Shown here piece after piece: positions 24,315 through 32,556 of a DNA stretch of 41,395 bases. The notes beneath the pieces are model-generated. The model had not been told where the DNA came from. It did no database searches and was given only the letters and a program-made list of their open reading frames with translations. The position numbers and the translations under genes were made by a program. Position 1 is the stretch's first letter; each line of letters starts with the position of its first letter. The stretch comes from JAENVT01 sp031370825 (GTDB lineage Bacteria; Actinomycetota; Acidimicrobiia; Acidimicrobiales; Ilumatobacteraceae): positions 1 to 41,395 of the forward strand of contig JANMRB010000055.1 of assembly GCA_031370825.1 (NCBI GenBank). Reading direction: 5' to 3'.

Positions 24315-25279
24315 GCCGCCTGAACCGACGGGATCCGCACGATGGCTTCCCACTTGAACAGCCGGTCGATCACTTCCTGAGTGGTGACACGCGGGGTGAG
24401 ACCGAGAGTCGTCGTCAGCCGCGAGCCGTCGGCCAGCCTGCCGCGATGAATCAATTCCATGACGTGCTCGGGCACCGGTGCCCCAAGCAGGAAGCTGATC
24501 TGGCGGGCGATGCGCCACTCCGGTCCGAACAGCGGCAGCGGCAGCCTCCGGCCCCGCCTTATGGCCTGCATGGTCGAGATGGCTCCAGGTGCGACGACGT
24601 TGAGCGGGCCTTCCATGCGTTGCTCGGCCGCAGCGACGAAGGCGCGGGCCGCCTCGGAGTCCACGGTCACGACGAATGGTGGATCGGCGAGCAGGCTGAA
24701 GGGCACGACCGGCTGACGCAGCACCCGGCCCAGTGGGCTCGGCACATGTGGCCCGAGCACTGGCGCCAGGCGGAGCACACCGATTGCAACCCCGACTCGC
24801 TGACCGATGCGGTGGGCATTCGCTTCGATCTCGGAAACCATGCGGCCGTACTCACTGGTCGGGTTCGTCGGTGCGCCTTCATCGGGGCGGGTGAGCGCGT
24901 GCCGGCCGCGGCCGTAGATCTCGATGCCGCTGCGCACGATGATCGACTGCAGCGACGGGCATTCGGCAGCAGCAGCGAGGAACGAGGTGGCGGCCTCCGA
25001 GGTGAGGCGCTTGGCCAAGGTCGTGCCCGCTCGGGCATCGGGCTCCCACACCGCGAGGTGTATGAGGACATGCGGATCGAAACGGGTCACGACGTCAACG
25101 ATCCGCTCGCGATCGCTGGGCTCGATGAGGTGGAACTCACTCCGACGCAACCGGCGTCGCGGCGGATCGACGTCAATGCCGAGGATCGAGCCCACCCAGG
25201 GCTCGGATTCGAGCAGTGACGCGACGAGCGAACCGAGTTCCCCGCCCATCCCGCTGACGAGCACTCGTTGCCCGCGCAT
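24311..25279 (-). CDS. NAD-dependent epimerase/dehydratase (extended SDR)
   Basis: 322 aa. The Rossmann motif is V-S-G-M-G-G-E-L-G-S (about 8-17), followed by an acidic residue after beta2 (G-I-D-V-D). The catalytic Tyr of Y-x3-K is present (S-E-Y-G-R-M-V) but the Lys position is Val, so catalysis may be altered. Such proteins in actinobacterial lipid operons act on steroid- or lipid-like substrates. It is first of a four-gene overlapping operon with an acyltransferase-like protein, a hydrolase and a NUDIX protein. TAGCGT lies 7 nt before ATG 25279. Confidence 0.82.
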   Translation of the reverse strand: MRGQRVLVSGMGGELGSLVASLLESEPWVGSILGIDVDPPRRRLRRSEFHLIEPSDRERIVDVVTRFDPHVLIHLAVWEPDARAGTTLAKRLTSEAATSFLAAAAECPSLQSIIVRSGIEIYGRGRHALTRPDEGAPTNPTSEYGRMVSEIEANAHRIGQRVGVAIGVLRLAPVLGPHVPSPLGRVLRQPVVPFSLLADPPFVVTVDSEAARAFVAAAEQRMEGPLNVVAPGAISTMQAIRRGRRLPLPLFGPEWRIARQISFLLGAPVPEHVMELIHRGRLADGSRLTTTLGLTPRVTTQEVIDRLFKWEAIVRIPSVQAA

Positions 25280-25286
25280 CTGCAGA

Positions 25287-25292
25287 ACGCTA
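25287..25292 (-). promoter_or_regulatory. Leaderless -10 hexamer of the epimerase operon
   Basis: TAGCGT, 7 nt before ATG 25279; the only promoter candidate for the four overlapping genes. Confidence 0.5.
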
Positions 25293-25362
25293 TCGGGTCG
25301 CTTCCTTCCTCAAGGGCATTGTCAAGTCGGCCGATACCTCGAATGAACGAAGGGAGGAGCGG

Positions 25363-26391
25363 GTGCCGCCAGTATCCGGACAAAACAGCGGAAGATGCGC
25401 GCGCGTCGCGCCGTCCCGCGGCCGTTGGCTCTTCGCCATCGTGATGTTCCTGATCGGCATCGTGCCTGCTACCCAGATCGCCAAGGCGGTCAGCCCAGCC
25501 AAGCCGGCTTGCCCGGGCGCGACGTACTCCGTTGTCAGTGGCGACTCGTGGTACCGGATTGCTTCGCAGTCAAAGGTTTCGATGACGGCCCTGATGACGG
25601 CCAACGGGGCGACGACCGCGACGGTCATTCACCCAGGCCAGACCCTGTGCCTCCCGTCCGGCACCTCACCAGTCTCAGTGACCACGACGACCACACCTAC
25701 TACGCCTACTACGCCGACCACCGTTACCCCACCGGCAGCCACCACGGTGGTCACCGCAGCCGTGTCGATCGACGTCTTCCCTGCTCAGGGGCCATGCACA
25801 TTCGGTGACACGTATGGCGCGCCGCGGTCGGGGGGTCGCTCACATCAAGGCGTCGACATCATCGCCAAGGCCGGTCAGTGGATCTATGCGGTCAAAGACG
25901 GCACCCTGACGAAGCGGTACCTCGATGCGCCCGGTTCTCTGTCCGGGAACGGCTGGCGATTGACGACTGCAGACGGCACGTACTTCTTCTACGCCCACCT
26001 CAGCACCTTCGCGCCGGGACTCGCAGTGGGTTCAGCAGTGAAAGCCGGTCAGATCATCGGCCAGATCGGCAAGACTGGCGACGCCCTCATTCCGCACCTC
26101 CACTTCGAGGTTCATCCGCTCGGTGGGACTTCCATCAACCCGACACCGGTTGTCAAAGCGGTCGACGGGTGCATGGTCAGCGCTGTCCCACCTCAACCGA
26201 ACGGCATTCCCGTTGGAGTGCCCACGACCACGACGCCGTCATCAATCCCTGCCACCACGATCCCCACCAGCGCAGCGCCGACGACGCCTACGACTCCTGC
26301 GCCGGTCTACGTGCCAATTGCGCACCGTCGTGACATCTCCGACATGACCGACCTCGTGTCGCGTGGTCGACGGGATGTGCCTGTCAGCTGA
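25363..26391 (+). CDS. Secreted LysM/M23 peptidoglycan endopeptidase
   Basis: 342 aa. An N-terminal membrane or signal segment (about 22-42) leads to a LysM domain (Y-S-V-V-S-G-D-S-W-Y-R-I-A, 55-98), a Thr/Pro linker, and a LytM/M23 domain. The zinc ligands are complete: His161 and Asp165 in S-H-Q-G-V-D, and H-L-H at 245-247, with His212 in Y-A-H. It is thus likely an active endopeptidase cutting peptide cross-links. A long Thr/Pro/Ala tail follows. GTG start with GGGAGGAG just upstream, a conventional ribosome site. It is divergent from the epimerase operon and convergent with the scramblase-like gene. Confidence 0.9.
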   Translation: MPPVSGQNSGRCARVAPSRGRWLFAIVMFLIGIVPATQIAKAVSPAKPACPGATYSVVSGDSWYRIASQSKVSMTALMTANGATTATVIHPGQTLCLPSGTSPVSVTTTTTPTTPTTPTTVTPPAATTVVTAAVSIDVFPAQGPCTFGDTYGAPRSGGRSHQGVDIIAKAGQWIYAVKDGTLTKRYLDAPGSLSGNGWRLTTADGTYFFYAHLSTFAPGLAVGSAVKAGQIIGQIGKTGDALIPHLHFEVHPLGGTSINPTPVVKAVDGCMVSAVPPQPNGIPVGVPTTTTPSSIPATTIPTSAAPTTPTTPAPVYVPIAHRRDISDMTDLVSRGRRDVPVS

Positions 26392-26395
26392 CGGC

Positions 26396-27256
26396 TCAGC
26401 CCAAACCGCGTTTGTCCTGCTTGAGGGCGGTATCTACCGACAGCGCTGCAGCCACAACGAGCGAATTCAGCGGCTGCGGGATCTGGGTGTGGATCTGCAC
26501 GACGTAGTTGTCGGCGGTTGTGAACAGCGTCTTGGCCACGCCTTCGAACGTCTTGGTGATGCGAGCCACCTCGGCACCGGTGTGGTCCTCGATGCGAAAG
26601 TTCCACGCCCGCCAGTTCTCCGCCTTGATCGCTCCGTAGGTGTGTCCACCCGCCTGCAAGGTGAAGTGGATCTTGCCGAACACGTTGTCTTGAACGATGC
26701 GTCCGATCTCTTGATCGTTGCCGTCGCTGACGATCACCGTGCTCTTCATGACCTTCGCCGGACGGGTGATCTTCAGCAGGACGCGTCCTGCCGTGTCGGC
26801 GACCTCCAGCTTGTGGGTCATGTACTGATCGAAGCTGGTCAGTAGGCGCATGGCCTTCTTGGCGGCGCTCTGGCCGACCTGGTTGACGCCTGCAATCTGC
26901 TCGCCGCTCTGGTTGAACACGCTGTACTGGTTGTTGAGCTCGATCAATTTGGCCTTCTGGTTGACGACCAGGATCGGCTCGGTGAAGATCGTGCCGCCGC
27001 CGACGAATGCGCCCTCACTGACGTTTGCACTGCGGTAACGCGACTCACCGTGCAACTGTTCCTGGATCTTGGCCGGGTCTGCCTCGTTGCCGACGGTCAA
27101 TGCCGAGTCGACCTTGTCAAGGCCTCGCGGCTGCAGAGCGTCGGTGGCCTGCACCCCGTTGTTGCTGACGTGGTCGGTCCAAACTTTGCCGTCCCAGTAC
27201 CGCAATTGATGTCGGCCCATGGGGTCGGGATGCCAGCTGGCGGGGTTCTCGCTCAT
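26396..27256 (-). CDS. DUF2510 plus phospholipid scramblase-like protein
   Basis: 286 aa. The N-terminus is DUF2510: W-H-P-D-P-M-G-R-H-Q-L-R-Y-W-D-G-K-V-W-T (about 8-27), a short module common on actinobacterial membrane proteins. The rest (about 75-275) resembles the LURP-one/phospholipid scramblase fold, with E-P-I-L-V-V-N-Q-K-A-K-L-I-E and D-Q-Y-M-T-H-K-L-E-V. The role is unknown; bacterial members are not shown to scramble lipids. ATG 27256 is chosen because TATGCT lies 7 nt upstream. Confidence 0.8.
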   Translation of the reverse strand: MSENPASWHPDPMGRHQLRYWDGKVWTDHVSNNGVQATDALQPRGLDKVDSALTVGNEADPAKIQEQLHGESRYRSANVSEGAFVGGGTIFTEPILVVNQKAKLIELNNQYSVFNQSGEQIAGVNQVGQSAAKKAMRLLTSFDQYMTHKLEVADTAGRVLLKITRPAKVMKSTVIVSDGNDQEIGRIVQDNVFGKIHFTLQAGGHTYGAIKAENWRAWNFRIEDHTGAEVARITKTFEGVAKTLFTTADNYVVQIHTQIPQPLNSLVVAAALSVDTALKQDKRGLG

Positions 27257-27263
27257 GGACGTC

Positions 27264-27269
27264 AGCATA
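27264..27269 (-). promoter_or_regulatory. Leaderless -10 hexamer of the scramblase-like gene
   Basis: TATGCT, 7 nt before ATG 27256. Confidence 0.5.
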
Positions 27270-27288
27270 TGGGCAAGCGCCGCGCGAC

Positions 27289-27798
27289 CTAACGAAGCTC
27301 GTGCACCATCAGGATCACTTCGCGGGCGAATGGATCGAGTTGACGGCCGGCGATCCGCTCCGTGATCGCGATTGCCTGCGATGGGTCGTCGACCAGACCG
27401 CTCCAGCGGATGTAGCCGCCCATGATGCCGATGAGACGGTCATCGACGGGTTCGTTGTGGACGATGACCTTGGTGCTTCCTTCCAGCAGGGCGCCGAGCT
27501 CGAAGTAGAAGTTGCGCAGCCACTGGCCGAGATCGTCGACTCCGGTGAACGGCCGATGCAGGTAGGGAAGGGCGAGTTCGTCGTAGTTGTGCAGGTTGTG
27601 CGGGGCAGGGATGATGCTGATCAGACAGCCGAAGCCGTTCTCACGCAGCCAGATGATCTCTTCCTGGCGACGGACGCGACGATGGTTGTCGCCATAGCCG
27701 CCGGGACGCTCGCAAACGGCGAGCTTGTCCTTCATGATCCACGTGAAGTTGCGGGGGGTGATGCCCAGCGCCCACTTGCCCCGGAGCCGCGGCGGCAT
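27289..27798 (-). CDS. Dual-specificity-phosphatase-like protein without catalytic Cys
   Basis: 169 aa. The middle (G-C-L-I-S-I-I-P-A-P-H-N-L-H-N-Y, then L-P-Y-L-H-R-P-F) and the helix after V-I-V-H-N-E-P-V-D-D-R look like a cysteine-phosphatase fold. The signature H-C-x5-R reads H-N-x5-R, so the nucleophile is Asn and the protein should bind but not hydrolyse phosphates. I recognise the N-terminus (L-R-G-K-W-A-L-G-I-T-P-R-N-F) as a conserved uncharacterised actinobacterial family. ATG 27798 has GGAGGG 8 nt upstream. It lies 42 bp after tilS on the same strand, the slot where hpt often sits. Confidence 0.65.
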   Translation of the reverse strand: MPPRLRGKWALGITPRNFTWIMKDKLAVCERPGGYGDNHRRVRRQEEIIWLRENGFGCLISIIPAPHNLHNYDELALPYLHRPFTGVDDLGQWLRNFYFELGALLEGSTKVIVHNEPVDDRLIGIMGGYIRWSGLVDDPSQAIAITERIAGRQLDPFAREVILMVHELR

Positions 27799-27840
27799 CA
27801 GCAATTCCCTCCATCGAGCGCAAACATTCGGAAGCCGAGG

Positions 27841-28734
27841 TTACCGGCTCGGCGCTGCCGTTGGTTCGCCCAGTAGCCGTAATCGTTGCTTCGATCGCTC
27901 GACTCGGCGTCCGCCGCCAAGGTCGCACCCACTGGCTTGGCCTCCAGCGACGCGCAGGACCCGTTCGACGGTCGCCGCGTCGGGCGGGTGCTGCGTAGTC
28001 AACCAGCGGCGGACCGCCCGCCTGGCCAGCGGTAATGGCGCGGCGGTCAACCCTTTGGCGTCGGTGGGGTCGATCGTGGCCGCTAGCTCGTCGAGCAGAT
28101 CGCCATCGTCGCGCATCAGGTCGGCCTGGCGAACCAGGACCGGTACCAGGTCACGGCCGGCCAGCTCGTTCATCGCCGGAAGCAACTCGTGGCGAACACG
28201 GTTCCGTAAGAAGGCCGGGTCTCGATTGGATGGGTCGTCGACGGTCGCGATCCCGAGGACCTCGCAGAACCTGACCGTGGCGGCACGTCGCAATGCCAGG
28301 ATCGGTCGGCGGGTGCTCGGACGCATCGCTGACAGCCCGCTGTTCGACGCGCCCCGCATCAGGTTGATCAGCACAGTCTCCGCTTGGTCATCGGCAGTAT
28401 GCCCGGTCATGACGTCGGCGGGCAGGACCGCGTACCGGGCGTCGCGAGCCCGCGCTTCGAGATTGGGCCCCGCCGGCACGTCAATGGTCTCGGCGTGAAA
28501 CGCTGCGCCGAACCTCTCGGCCGCGGCAGCAACGGTTGCGGCCTCGGCAGCGGACCCGGGCCGCAGCCGATGGTCGACATGCATGGCCGTCACCTGGCAG
28601 CCGGAGGCGACTGCAAGCACCATCAGTGCCATCGAGTCGGCGCCGCCCGAGACGGCACACGTCACGGTGGTGCCCGGTGGAGGGAACGTGCATTTGGCGA
28701 GCAGATCGAGCGTTGCGGGGTCGGCGTCAGCCAA
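27841..28734 (-). CDS. tilS: tRNA(Ile)-lysidine synthase
   Basis: Modifies C34 of tRNA-Ile(CAU) to lysidine so that it reads AUA. The N-terminal PP-loop ATPase motif is S-G-G-A-D-S-M. The H-V-D-H-R-L-R motif follows, then G-H-T-A-D-D-Q-A-E-T and the D-P-S-N-R-D-P-A-F-L-R-N-R-V-R-H block typical of TilS. About 297 aa, the short actinobacterial form. The start is uncertain: TTG 28734 overlaps the stop of the upstream gene and gives a normal N-terminus; further TTG/GTG codons lie upstream in frame. It is co-transcribed with the DUF2342 metalloprotease gene. Confidence 0.9.
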   Translation of the reverse strand: MADADPATLDLLAKCTFPPPGTTVTCAVSGGADSMALMVLAVASGCQVTAMHVDHRLRPGSAAEAATVAAAAERFGAAFHAETIDVPAGPNLEARARDARYAVLPADVMTGHTADDQAETVLINLMRGASNSGLSAMRPSTRRPILALRRAATVRFCEVLGIATVDDPSNRDPAFLRNRVRHELLPAMNELAGRDLVPVLVRQADLMRDDGDLLDELAATIDPTDAKGLTAAPLPLARRAVRRWLTTQHPPDAATVERVLRVAGGQASGCDLGGGRRVERSKQRLRLLGEPTAAPSR

Positions 28735-29782
28735 CGAGCGCCCCAATGCGGTCGAGCCACTTCTGCGGATTGCGAATCTCGTCGAGTGACGGCAGGTTGG
28801 TCGGCGCCCGCCAGCACACGTCGACGGCGCGCGGCCCACCCTCCGCCTCGATCGCTGCGATGAATCGTTCGCCCGCCGCGTACTGGTTGAGCTTGCCCTC
28901 GATGCCCGTGAGCCTCAGCACCAACCGCGTCAGCGGATTGGATCGCCGCCGTCGGGCCTGGAGCACAGCGGAGAAACGTCCGGCAGACGGCACCAGATCA
29001 CCGACCGCCCTGCTCATCGTCACGTCGCCGTGTCCTTCCAACAGCGACATCAGTCCGGCGATCTGCTGGATCACTTCGCGTTGCTCTGGCGAGGCGATCA
29101 AGCCGAGAACCCCGCTGTCGCGAACCTGTTGCCTCGCTCGATCCCGATCGCTGAACGCTTCGCGAACTGATTCGGCGATTCGTCGAGGGTCGGGGTTGGC
29201 CAGTCGCACACTCTGGTCGACCAAATCTGTGAAGTGCTTGCGCATCCACGACACGCCGGTGAATTGCGCACGATGGGTGAGCTCGTGAAGCAGGACCCAG
29301 GTACGGAACTCGGTTGGGTCGAAGCCGAACCGTCGCTCCAGTGTCGACAGGTTCGGGCCCACCATGTACACGGCGTCGTCATCGGTGTCGCGCCCGACCA
29401 GCAAGTCGTACTGCCCGAGCACGCGAGTGCCCATCCAACCGAGCAGTGCGCCGAGCTCGGCCCCGACCAGCTGGCTGCTGATGCTGGCGGCGATCCCCTT
29501 GGTAGGCATCTTCACCGACCATTCCTCGATTGCCGGCGCCAGCAGGTGTTGGAACGAATCGATGTTGGCGCGGATCCATGCGCGCCGATCGATGAACTCT
29601 ACTACCGCTGGGCCGGCGAGCGACCGCAAGCCGGTGGTGGCCTCGATTTGGTCCTCGAGTTGCGGAATCGTCGGGGAGAGGTCGATGGATGCAGCGGCAT
29701 CGAATGCGCTCTGGCGAGCCGCGATCCGAACGGCGATCTGCTCGGCGCGTCGCCAGTCGATCGGCGACTCAGCGGGTGCCAC
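28727..29782 (-). CDS. DUF2342 zinc-dependent metalloprotease-like protein
   Basis: 351 aa, the family annotated as 'coenzyme F420 biosynthesis associated' or zinc-dependent metalloprotease. The HExxH site is H-E-L-T-H at 166-170, and a downstream E-G-H-G-D can supply the third ligand. Its place directly before tilS is typical of actinobacteria. The true function is unknown and the F420 link is only phylogenetic. GTG 29782 is chosen because TAAGCC lies 7 nt upstream and the family start P-I-D-W follows closely; the open frame continues 25 codons further up. Confidence 0.85.
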   Translation of the reverse strand: MAPAESPIDWRRAEQIAVRIAARQSAFDAAASIDLSPTIPQLEDQIEATTGLRSLAGPAVVEFIDRRAWIRANIDSFQHLLAPAIEEWSVKMPTKGIAASISSQLVGAELGALLGWMGTRVLGQYDLLVGRDTDDDAVYMVGPNLSTLERRFGFDPTEFRTWVLLHELTHRAQFTGVSWMRKHFTDLVDQSVRLANPDPRRIAESVREAFSDRDRARQQVRDSGVLGLIASPEQREVIQQIAGLMSLLEGHGDVTMSRAVGDLVPSAGRFSAVLQARRRRSNPLTRLVLRLTGIEGKLNQYAAGERFIAAIEAEGGPRAVDVCWRAPTNLPSLDEIRNPQKWLDRIGALVG

Positions 29783-29789
29783 GGCGACC

Positions 29790-29795
29790 GGCTTA
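29790..29795 (-). promoter_or_regulatory. Leaderless -10 hexamer of DUF2342-tilS
   Basis: TAAGCC, 7 nt before GTG 29782; overlaps the stop codon of the upstream 46-aa gene. Confidence 0.35.
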
Positions 29796-29933
29796 GTCTT
29801 CCCGGTTTCGCTTCGAAGGGAACTGCGTGGCAGTGACCTTCTTGAGGTAGCCACCAATCAGACCGACGACGGCGAGGATCGACACTGCGAGAAGGATGAC
29901 CCCGAGCCAGAAGTGAAAGATGACCGCTGTCAT
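29793..29933 (-). CDS. Small single-span membrane protein
   Basis: 46 aa: a hydrophobic helix from about residue 5 to 28 (F-H-F-W-L-G-V-I-L-L-A-V-S-I-L), then a basic tail (Y-L-K-K-V ... K-R-N-R-E-D). No family recognised beyond a general small actinobacterial membrane protein. A TACGCT 7 nt before ATG 29933 supports real expression. Confidence 0.6.
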   Translation of the reverse strand: MTAVIFHFWLGVILLAVSILAVVGLIGGYLKKVTATQFPSKRNRED

Positions 29934-29940
29934 GCCGGCC

Positions 29941-29946
29941 AGCGTA
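29941..29946 (-). promoter_or_regulatory. Leaderless -10 hexamer of the small membrane protein gene
   Basis: TACGCT, 7 nt before ATG 29933. Confidence 0.45.
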
Positions 29947-29994
29947 GCCAGCACCTGGTTGACCGGTGAACTCTTCGGTGTTCTCGAGCGGGGC

Positions 29995-30246
29995 TCAACC
30001 GATGCGACCGTCTCCGTCGAAGTCCTCGTTGAAGCACTGCTCGATGCGAGAGAGCAGGCCGGGTGGCATCTCGTCGTTGCGACACTTCGCAGCAATGACC
30101 ATTCGGAGCTCCGCCTGGAAATCAAAGGCCTGGAGACAATCTTTGCAACCACCGAGGTGAGCGTGAATTGCGTGATGGCCGTCTTCGGAGAGCGCCCCGT
30201 CGAGAAAGGCCTCGAGTTCTCGGATGGAGTCGTCGCAGTTATCCAT
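29995..30246 (-). CDS. rsrA: Zinc-binding anti-sigma factor, RsrA type
   Basis: 83 aa. The ZAS motif is complete: Cys4, His30, Cys34 and Cys37, with spacings of 26, 4 and 3, the same as Cys11/His37/Cys41/Cys44 of Streptomyces coelicolor RsrA. In that system disulfide stress oxidises the cysteines, releases zinc and frees SigR. It starts 19 bp after sigR, as expected for a sigma/anti-sigma operon. A second acidic, cysteine-containing tail (Q-C-F-N-E-D-F-D) follows. Confidence 0.88.
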   Translation of the reverse strand: MDNCDDSIRELEAFLDGALSEDGHHAIHAHLGGCKDCLQAFDFQAELRMVIAAKCRNDEMPPGLLSRIEQCFNEDFDGDGRIG

Positions 30247-30265
30247 TGGTCGGTTCTTTCGCGGG

Positions 30266-30832
30266 CTAATTTTCGTCGGCAGCGATGAGGCCACGCTGCT
30301 CGGCAAAGTCGTACAACTTCTTATGCATCGCTTTTCTTCCCCGATGCAGACGGGACATCACGGTTCCGATGGGGACATCAACCATTTCGGCGATCTCCTT
30401 GTACGAAAATCCCTCGACATCGGCGAGCAGAACGGGCACCCGGAAGGCATCGGGTAGCTCCTCGAGTGCGCGCTTCACCTCGTCGTCGGTGAACAGTTCG
30501 AAGAGCGTGTCTTCAGCGCTGTGGCTCATCGCCCCGAGGTTGCCGACCCGGCGGTACAGGTAGAGATCCTCGACATCGTCGAGATCGGTCTCGACCGGGC
30601 GGCGCTGCTTCGACCGGTACGTGTTGATGTACTGATTGGTCATGATCCGGAACAGCCAGGCGCGCAGGTTCGTGCCCTCTTCGAATCCGGCGTAGCTGCG
30701 GTAGGCGCGCAGGTACGTCTCCTGCACGAGGTCTTCCGCATCGGACGAATTGCGGGTCATTCGCAGAGCCGCGCTGTACAGCTGCGGTGCGTACTGCATC
30801 GCCTCTTTGGTGAATTCGGCCCGATCTGCCAC
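30266..30832 (-). CDS. sigR: ECF sigma factor, SigR/SigH type
   Basis: 188 aa. Region 2 is clear (D-A-E-D-L-V-Q-E-T-Y-L-R-A-Y-R-S-Y ... N-L-R-A-W-L-F-R-I-M-T-N-Q-Y-I-N-T-Y-R), as is region 4 (L-L-A-D-V-E-G-F-S-Y-K-E-I-A-E-M-V-D-V-P-I-G-T-V-M-S-R-L-H-R-G-R). These patterns are those of the SigR/SigH oxidative (disulfide) stress group. GTG 30832 has TAGGGT 7 nt upstream. I see no GGAAT/GTT SigR-type autoregulatory promoter in the short gap above it. Confidence 0.92.
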   Translation of the reverse strand: MADRAEFTKEAMQYAPQLYSAALRMTRNSSDAEDLVQETYLRAYRSYAGFEEGTNLRAWLFRIMTNQYINTYRSKQRRPVETDLDDVEDLYLYRRVGNLGAMSHSAEDTLFELFTDDEVKRALEELPDAFRVPVLLADVEGFSYKEIAEMVDVPIGTVMSRLHRGRKAMHKKLYDFAEQRGLIAADEN

Positions 30833-30839
30833 GTCGTCG

Positions 30840-30845
30840 ACCCTA
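30840..30845 (-). promoter_or_regulatory. Leaderless -10 hexamer of sigR-rsrA
   Basis: TAGGGT, 7 nt before GTG 30832, in the 36-bp gap after the MarR gene. Confidence 0.5.
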
Positions 30846-30868
30846 GCCGCAAGCCTCGGACCGGCAGG

Positions 30869-31381
30869 TCAGGCAGGAACGTCGGCGAGCGGAGCCGGCA
30901 ACTGCTCGACGAACGCGTCGACGGCCGCAACGAATCGAGCCAGCATGTCGGCCAGGATCGGTCGCTCTTCCGGTGTGAAGGCACCGAGCATGTGGGTCAT
31001 CAACTCGCCGCGCCGCGCGTTGACATCGGCGTGCCGCGAGCGACCGGCAGCGGTGATCTCCACCATCACAACCCGGCCGTCATCCTCGTTGGGGGTGCGA
31101 ACGGCAAGGCCTGAACCGACCAGCCGTTGCACCGCTCGAGTCGCGGTGGACGGGTCGATTCGCAGCGCTTCGGCGAGGTCGCTCATCCGCCACGATGGTT
31201 GGCGCGCGAGAAGGTCGAGCGAGTCCATCTGCCCCTGCTCGAGTGCCTCGTCGCCGGTGCCGAGGAGGTAGTCCCGCAACGACCCCATCGAAGCGCCGCG
31301 GCGGATCTGTACCCATGACCTGCCGATCTGCACAGCCAGTTCGTACATCTCGCGCTGGTGCAGATCGACGGTGGAGTCCAT
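30869..31381 (-). CDS. MarR family transcriptional regulator
   Basis: 170 aa. A winged HTH is centred on M-S-D-L-A-E-A-L-R-I-D-P-S-T-A-T-R-A-V-Q-R-L (about 65-86), followed by the wing E-D-D-G-R-V-V-M-V-E-I-T-A-A-G, typical of MarR. Ligand and targets unknown; it lies downstream of a monooxygenase-like gene it may control. TACCCT occurs 10 nt before ATG 31381, slightly further than usual here. Confidence 0.88.
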   Translation of the reverse strand: MDSTVDLHQREMYELAVQIGRSWVQIRRGASMGSLRDYLLGTGDEALEQGQMDSLDLLARQPSWRMSDLAEALRIDPSTATRAVQRLVGSGLAVRTPNEDDGRVVMVEITAAGRSRHADVNARRGELMTHMLGAFTPEERPILADMLARFVAAVDAFVEQLPAPLADVPA

Positions 31382-31391
31382 GAAGACAGCA

Positions 31392-31397
31392 AGGGTA
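31392..31397 (-). promoter_or_regulatory. Possible -10 hexamer of the MarR gene
   Basis: TACCCT, 10 nt before ATG 31381. Confidence 0.3.
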
Positions 31398-31423
31398 CAA
31401 GTGACGGCTGGTCGCCCGAGGAG

Positions 31424-31720
31424 TCAGAGCGCCACCGGAGTTGCCTCATAGATGTTCAGCGGAGAAGGTTCGCTGGCGAGCGCACGAACAGATTTGGCGA
31501 ACGCTCGACATTCCGGCACGGCGAAGTGGACCTTGAGCGCGTCCAGGTCGCTCCAATGCTCCAGGAAGACCAGCCGATTCGGGTCTTCCACATCCTGGTG
31601 CACGGAATGCAGCAGACAACCGGGCTCGAGACGCGACCGCTTGACATGTTCGAGGCAGATGCGCAGCGCATCCTCCAACGTCGCGGGAGTTGTCTGCGCG
31701 GATCCGGTCACGATGATCAT
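31424..31720 (-). CDS. Antibiotic biosynthesis monooxygenase (ABM) domain protein
   Basis: 98 aa, a dimeric alpha/beta-barrel fold. The pattern is E-P-G-C-L-L-H-S-V-H-Q-D, then N-R-L-V-F-L-E-H-W-S-D-L-D-A-L-K-V-H-F, typical of YgiN-like quinol monooxygenases. Substrate unknown. It lies 42 bp upstream of the MarR gene on the same strand and may be its target. Confidence 0.82.
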   Translation of the reverse strand: MIIVTGSAQTTPATLEDALRICLEHVKRSRLEPGCLLHSVHQDVEDPNRLVFLEHWSDLDALKVHFAVPECRAFAKSVRALASEPSPLNIYEATPVAL

Positions 31721-32286
31721 GCCGTGTTCTACACCGCCGGTCTGCGAGAGAGCGGCGCGCCGGCAACAGCATTGCGGTGGCGCTGACATCAGATCATGCT
31801 GATGACGTGACGGCGAGTACGGCGAGCTCGGTTGCGGTGGGGGAGCGCTGTCGGCGGCCATGTGCCTCTGCCCACTGATGGCCCTCTGAACGTCGGGAGT
31901 GATCAGCTACCGCGGCCGCGATCGCGGCATACCGGCACTTATCCCGAGCGCGGAATTGGGTGTCCACCTTGTAGCCGACGAAGGGTGTGGGATACCTCGT
32001 GGACGCGTTATCTCCAGCGCGTCTCCGACGCAGCCGCGCACATTCCCCCTTCTTCGCATCACTTTCCGCTCTCGGCGAATCGGCCGAAGCTTGCGTCGAT
32101 GACATGTCCTCGGCGCGACCCGAGTCGTGCTGGCCTGCCCCGCACTTCTCGACGTCGAACACCACAAGGATCGAGAGCGAGCTCGGATCGTGCTGGTCGG
32201 GCATGGCCAACGTGCGCAGCAAGCCCGAGTCCGTCTGTCGGCATCGCGCGCCGCTGAAGCGACGCCGCAAGGTCGCTACCGGACGA
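31721..32286. other. 566 bp without a recognisable gene
   Basis: Several open frames exist on both strands, but none has a ribosome site, recognisable motif or convincing amino-acid composition. No repeat or RNA gene is apparent. It may be decayed sequence. Confidence 0.4.
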
Positions 32287-32556
32287 CTACCGCTCGACGT
32301 AGACCGTGAGAGGCGGGACGACCCCATGCCTCTCCATCGCCCCGAGCAGTTCCGGGGGTGGCGAGGCGATGGCGGCCAGCATCGCCTCGACCTCATCGAT
32401 CTCGGCGGAGACGGCGACTCTGTTGCTCCCATCGTGCGCCACGTGGTCGACGACGTGGCGACCGCCCATGCCACTGACGACGTCAGCGCGCTCGGACTTG
32501 AACTTCAGCCAGGCGTCCACATCAGCAACATCGTGGGCGATGACGATCTTGGGCAT
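32287..32556 (-). CDS. Conserved small protein of unknown function
   Basis: 89 aa starting M-P-K-I-V-I-A-H-D-V-A-D-V-D-A-W-L. A GAGGAGG sequence sits 4 nt before ATG 32556, a strong conventional ribosome site. The alternation of short strands and helices suggests a dimeric alpha/beta-barrel (ABM-like) fold, and it ends P-P-L-T-V-Y-V-E-R. I recall similar uncharacterised actinobacterial proteins but cannot name a function. TAGAAA at 32600-32605 is a possible -10. Confidence 0.7.
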   Translation of the reverse strand: MPKIVIAHDVADVDAWLKFKSERADVVSGMGGRHVVDHVAHDGSNRVAVSAEIDEVEAMLAAIASPPPELLGAMERHGVVPPLTVYVER

